Program-made: the position numbers and the translations under genes
Shown here: piece after piece, positions 21,458-22,356 of the stretch
Layout: each line of letters begins with the position of its first letter
Position numbering within the stretch: the stretch's first letter is position 1
Assembly (NCBI GenBank): GCA_003550305.1
Contig: QKYT01000330.1
Location: 1 to 22,356, forward strand
Source of the DNA: Glomus cerebriforme
Taxonomy: Eukaryota; Glomeromycota; Glomeromycetes; Glomerales; Glomeraceae
Direction of reading: 5' to 3'
Length of the DNA stretch: 22,356 nt
Notes under the pieces: generated by a model
The model's database searches: none
The model's input: the letters and a program-made list of their open reading frames with translations, nothing else
What the model was told of the DNA's origin: nothing

Positions 21458-21947
21458 ATACGAACTTCCATAAAAGGAAAATTTATTTTATTATAAAAAT
21501 CATAAAATTTGTATTACACAAGTATCATGTAAATTTCCAAAAAAGGAAATCGATAAATACCGGTGATTATCACCACCAGTGATTTGTAGTATTTTTCAAA
21601 TATTTTTATTTAAAATGTTTAAAAATAGCATTTTCTTCTTTTATTATATATTATTTTTATGTATTTAATAAAATTTTATATAGTTTTGAGGTATTCCAAA
21701 TAGCTAATTAAGTTTTTTAAAAGATATAAACACAAAAATTATATTTTCAGATAGTTACGCATTTGCTCATTACTGATCTTTTCATAGATTATATTGATTA
21801 TCAGCTAATCTTTTATTTTGAACATGGGGTAAAATCATATTTTTATAAGGTTACATATAAAATTACTTATAGCGACAGTTCAGTCTTATGACTAATAGTA
21901 TGTGTAATCTGAATTAGCCCCTTCCGATTATTTATCTAACTTCTAGA
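21458..21947 (-). repeat. Right terminal inverted repeat of the MULE
   Basis: Inverted counterpart of 17897-18385. The best conserved blocks are ATAAATACCGGTGATTATCACC around 21553-21575 (a shorter core is shared), GCGACAGTTCAG at about 21872-21883 and TTATTTATCTAA at the tip. CACGTG lies just inside the arm at 21381. Confidence 0.75.
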
Positions 21948-22232
21948 TATTTGTTATGTCATTAAGGTTGCTTGCTAAAACACATCTGGCCTAACGCGAA
22001 ATGCCAAAACTCTTATATAGTATCAAAACTGTAAAACTGCGAAACTGCTGAAACTTGCGAAACTGCCAAAATTTGTGAAACCTTTATAATAAGTTTATCC
22101 ATAGTTTTGGCACAACAAGTAGTAATATTTTATATGAGTTTCAGCATAGTTTCGCCATATAATTCAATAAATTTATATGTAATTGAATAATTTATTGTAA
22201 TTTTTATGTTTATTTAATATTATAATAAAAGA
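21948..22232. other. Intergenic, with GCGAAAC-rich inverted-repeat cluster
   Basis: After the right target duplication (21948-21956) comes a stretch with repeated GCGAAACTGC-like words. GCCAAAACT at 22003-22011 pairs perfectly with AGTTTTGGC at 22103-22111. GCGAAACTGCTGAAAC at 22039-22054 pairs with 22138-22155 with a 2-base insertion. This may be a small degenerate MITE of about 160-180 bp lying in the 3' flank of the gene at the window edge. No coding sequence is seen. Confidence 0.5.
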
Positions 22233-22293
22233 TTACATTTCTTTGAAGTAAACTCCATCTTCGAGTTCAGTTTGTCCAAAAAGGTTTGGCAAC
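22233..22293 (-). CDS. Terminal exon of an unidentified gene running off the window
   Basis: On the minus strand a T-rich tract and TTTAG (22294-22298) form a good splice acceptor, followed by a short open frame, phase 2, encoding LPNLFGQTELEDGVYFKEM and then TAA at 22233-22235. The residue composition (acidic, aromatic, one Met at the end) and the clean acceptor suggest a genuine last exon. The upstream exon must lie beyond base 22356, or end there; a CT-rich run closes the window. I do not recognise the protein, and so short a tail cannot be assigned. Confidence 0.5.
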
Positions 22294-22342
22294 CTAAAAA
22301 AATAAAGAAAGAAACATTAGTAACGTTTCTTTAATATTAAAA

Positions 22343-22356
22343 AACTCTCTCTCTCT
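22343..22356. repeat. (CT)n run at the window end
   Basis: About seven CT units close the window. It probably lies in the intron before the terminal exon at 22233-22293. Its full length is not visible. Confidence 0.7.

Larger units (their letters stand above)
17897..21947 (-). mobile_element. 4.05-kb Mutator-like element (MULE), FAR1 type, degenerate
   Basis: The element is bounded by long imperfect inverted repeats and an imperfect 9-bp target duplication, and it carries a single broken transposase gene on the minus strand. Matching words occur at equal distances from both ends: TTAGATAAATAA at the tips, CTGAACTGTCGC about 55-80 bp in, ACTGGTGGT...ACCGGTATTTAT about 350-410 bp in, and AATAAATTTTCC about 460 bp in. 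One N lies at 18054 in the left arm. The left border abuts the 325-bp TIR element, so the insertion sits at, or partly within, its right end. Confidence 0.85.

Noticed and set aside
1..22356. Search by eye for tRNA genes, rRNA and CRISPR arrays
   Set aside because: No cloverleaf with a convincing B-box and no regularly spaced direct repeats were seen. CRISPR is not expected in a eukaryotic window.

Overview
This is a eukaryotic, very AT-rich window. Its genes carry short introns (about 60-105 nt, mostly GTAAG/GTATG donors and TAG acceptors), and two assembly Ns (280, 18054) point to a draft assembly. The encoded proteins, together with remnants of a FAR1-type MULE and a hAT transposase, fit an early-diverging fungus. 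An arbuscular-mycorrhizal Rhizophagus-like species is my best guess, from gene style and transposon types only, not from any search.

Layout: 1-1731 is AT-rich non-coding DNA with a hairpin and a fold-back repeat. At 1732-2922 (+) lies a SNAPC4-like Myb protein of the snRNA-activating complex. At 3149-5858 (-) lies SRP72, rebuilt here as 10 exons. SRP72 shares a 333-bp divergent promoter with PIGS (6192-8322, +, 8 exons), a subunit of GPI transamidase. A palindrome and a decayed hAT transposase C-terminus (8642-9264) follow. Next come DTWD1 (10070-11100, +, 3 exons), phosphomannomutase (11191-12471, -, 8 exons) and, across a 144-bp divergent promoter, methionyl-tRNA synthetase (12616-15019, +, 8 exons). 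WTAP/Fl(2)d, the scaffold of the m6A writer complex, is at 15834-17322 (-, 6 exons). Beyond it the window is mobile DNA: a 325-bp element with terminal inverted repeats (17568-17892), then directly a 4.05-kb MULE (17897-21947) whose transposase has two frameshifts and four in-frame stops. The last 400 bp hold a small inverted-repeat cluster and the final exon of an unidentified minus-strand gene.

All the exon-intron models close in frame, and predicted lengths match the families (SRP72 670 aa, PIGS 545, DTWD1 294, PMM 252, MetRS 616, WTAP 359). The genes alternate in orientation, giving two short divergent promoters and several tight convergent ends. Many gene products act on RNA (snRNA transcription, 7SL particle, tRNA modification and charging, m6A), and two (PIGS, PMM) serve the GPI/mannose pathway. 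I read this as housekeeping genes side by side, not as an operon-like system.

No clearly new multi-gene system is visible. The most interesting signals are non-coding: a recurring TTTGGCCGGCATTAT-like promoter motif, twice close to CACGTG; an excess of CACGTG palindromes; a fold-back repeat carrying two of them; and the nested transposon structure at 17.5-22 kb.
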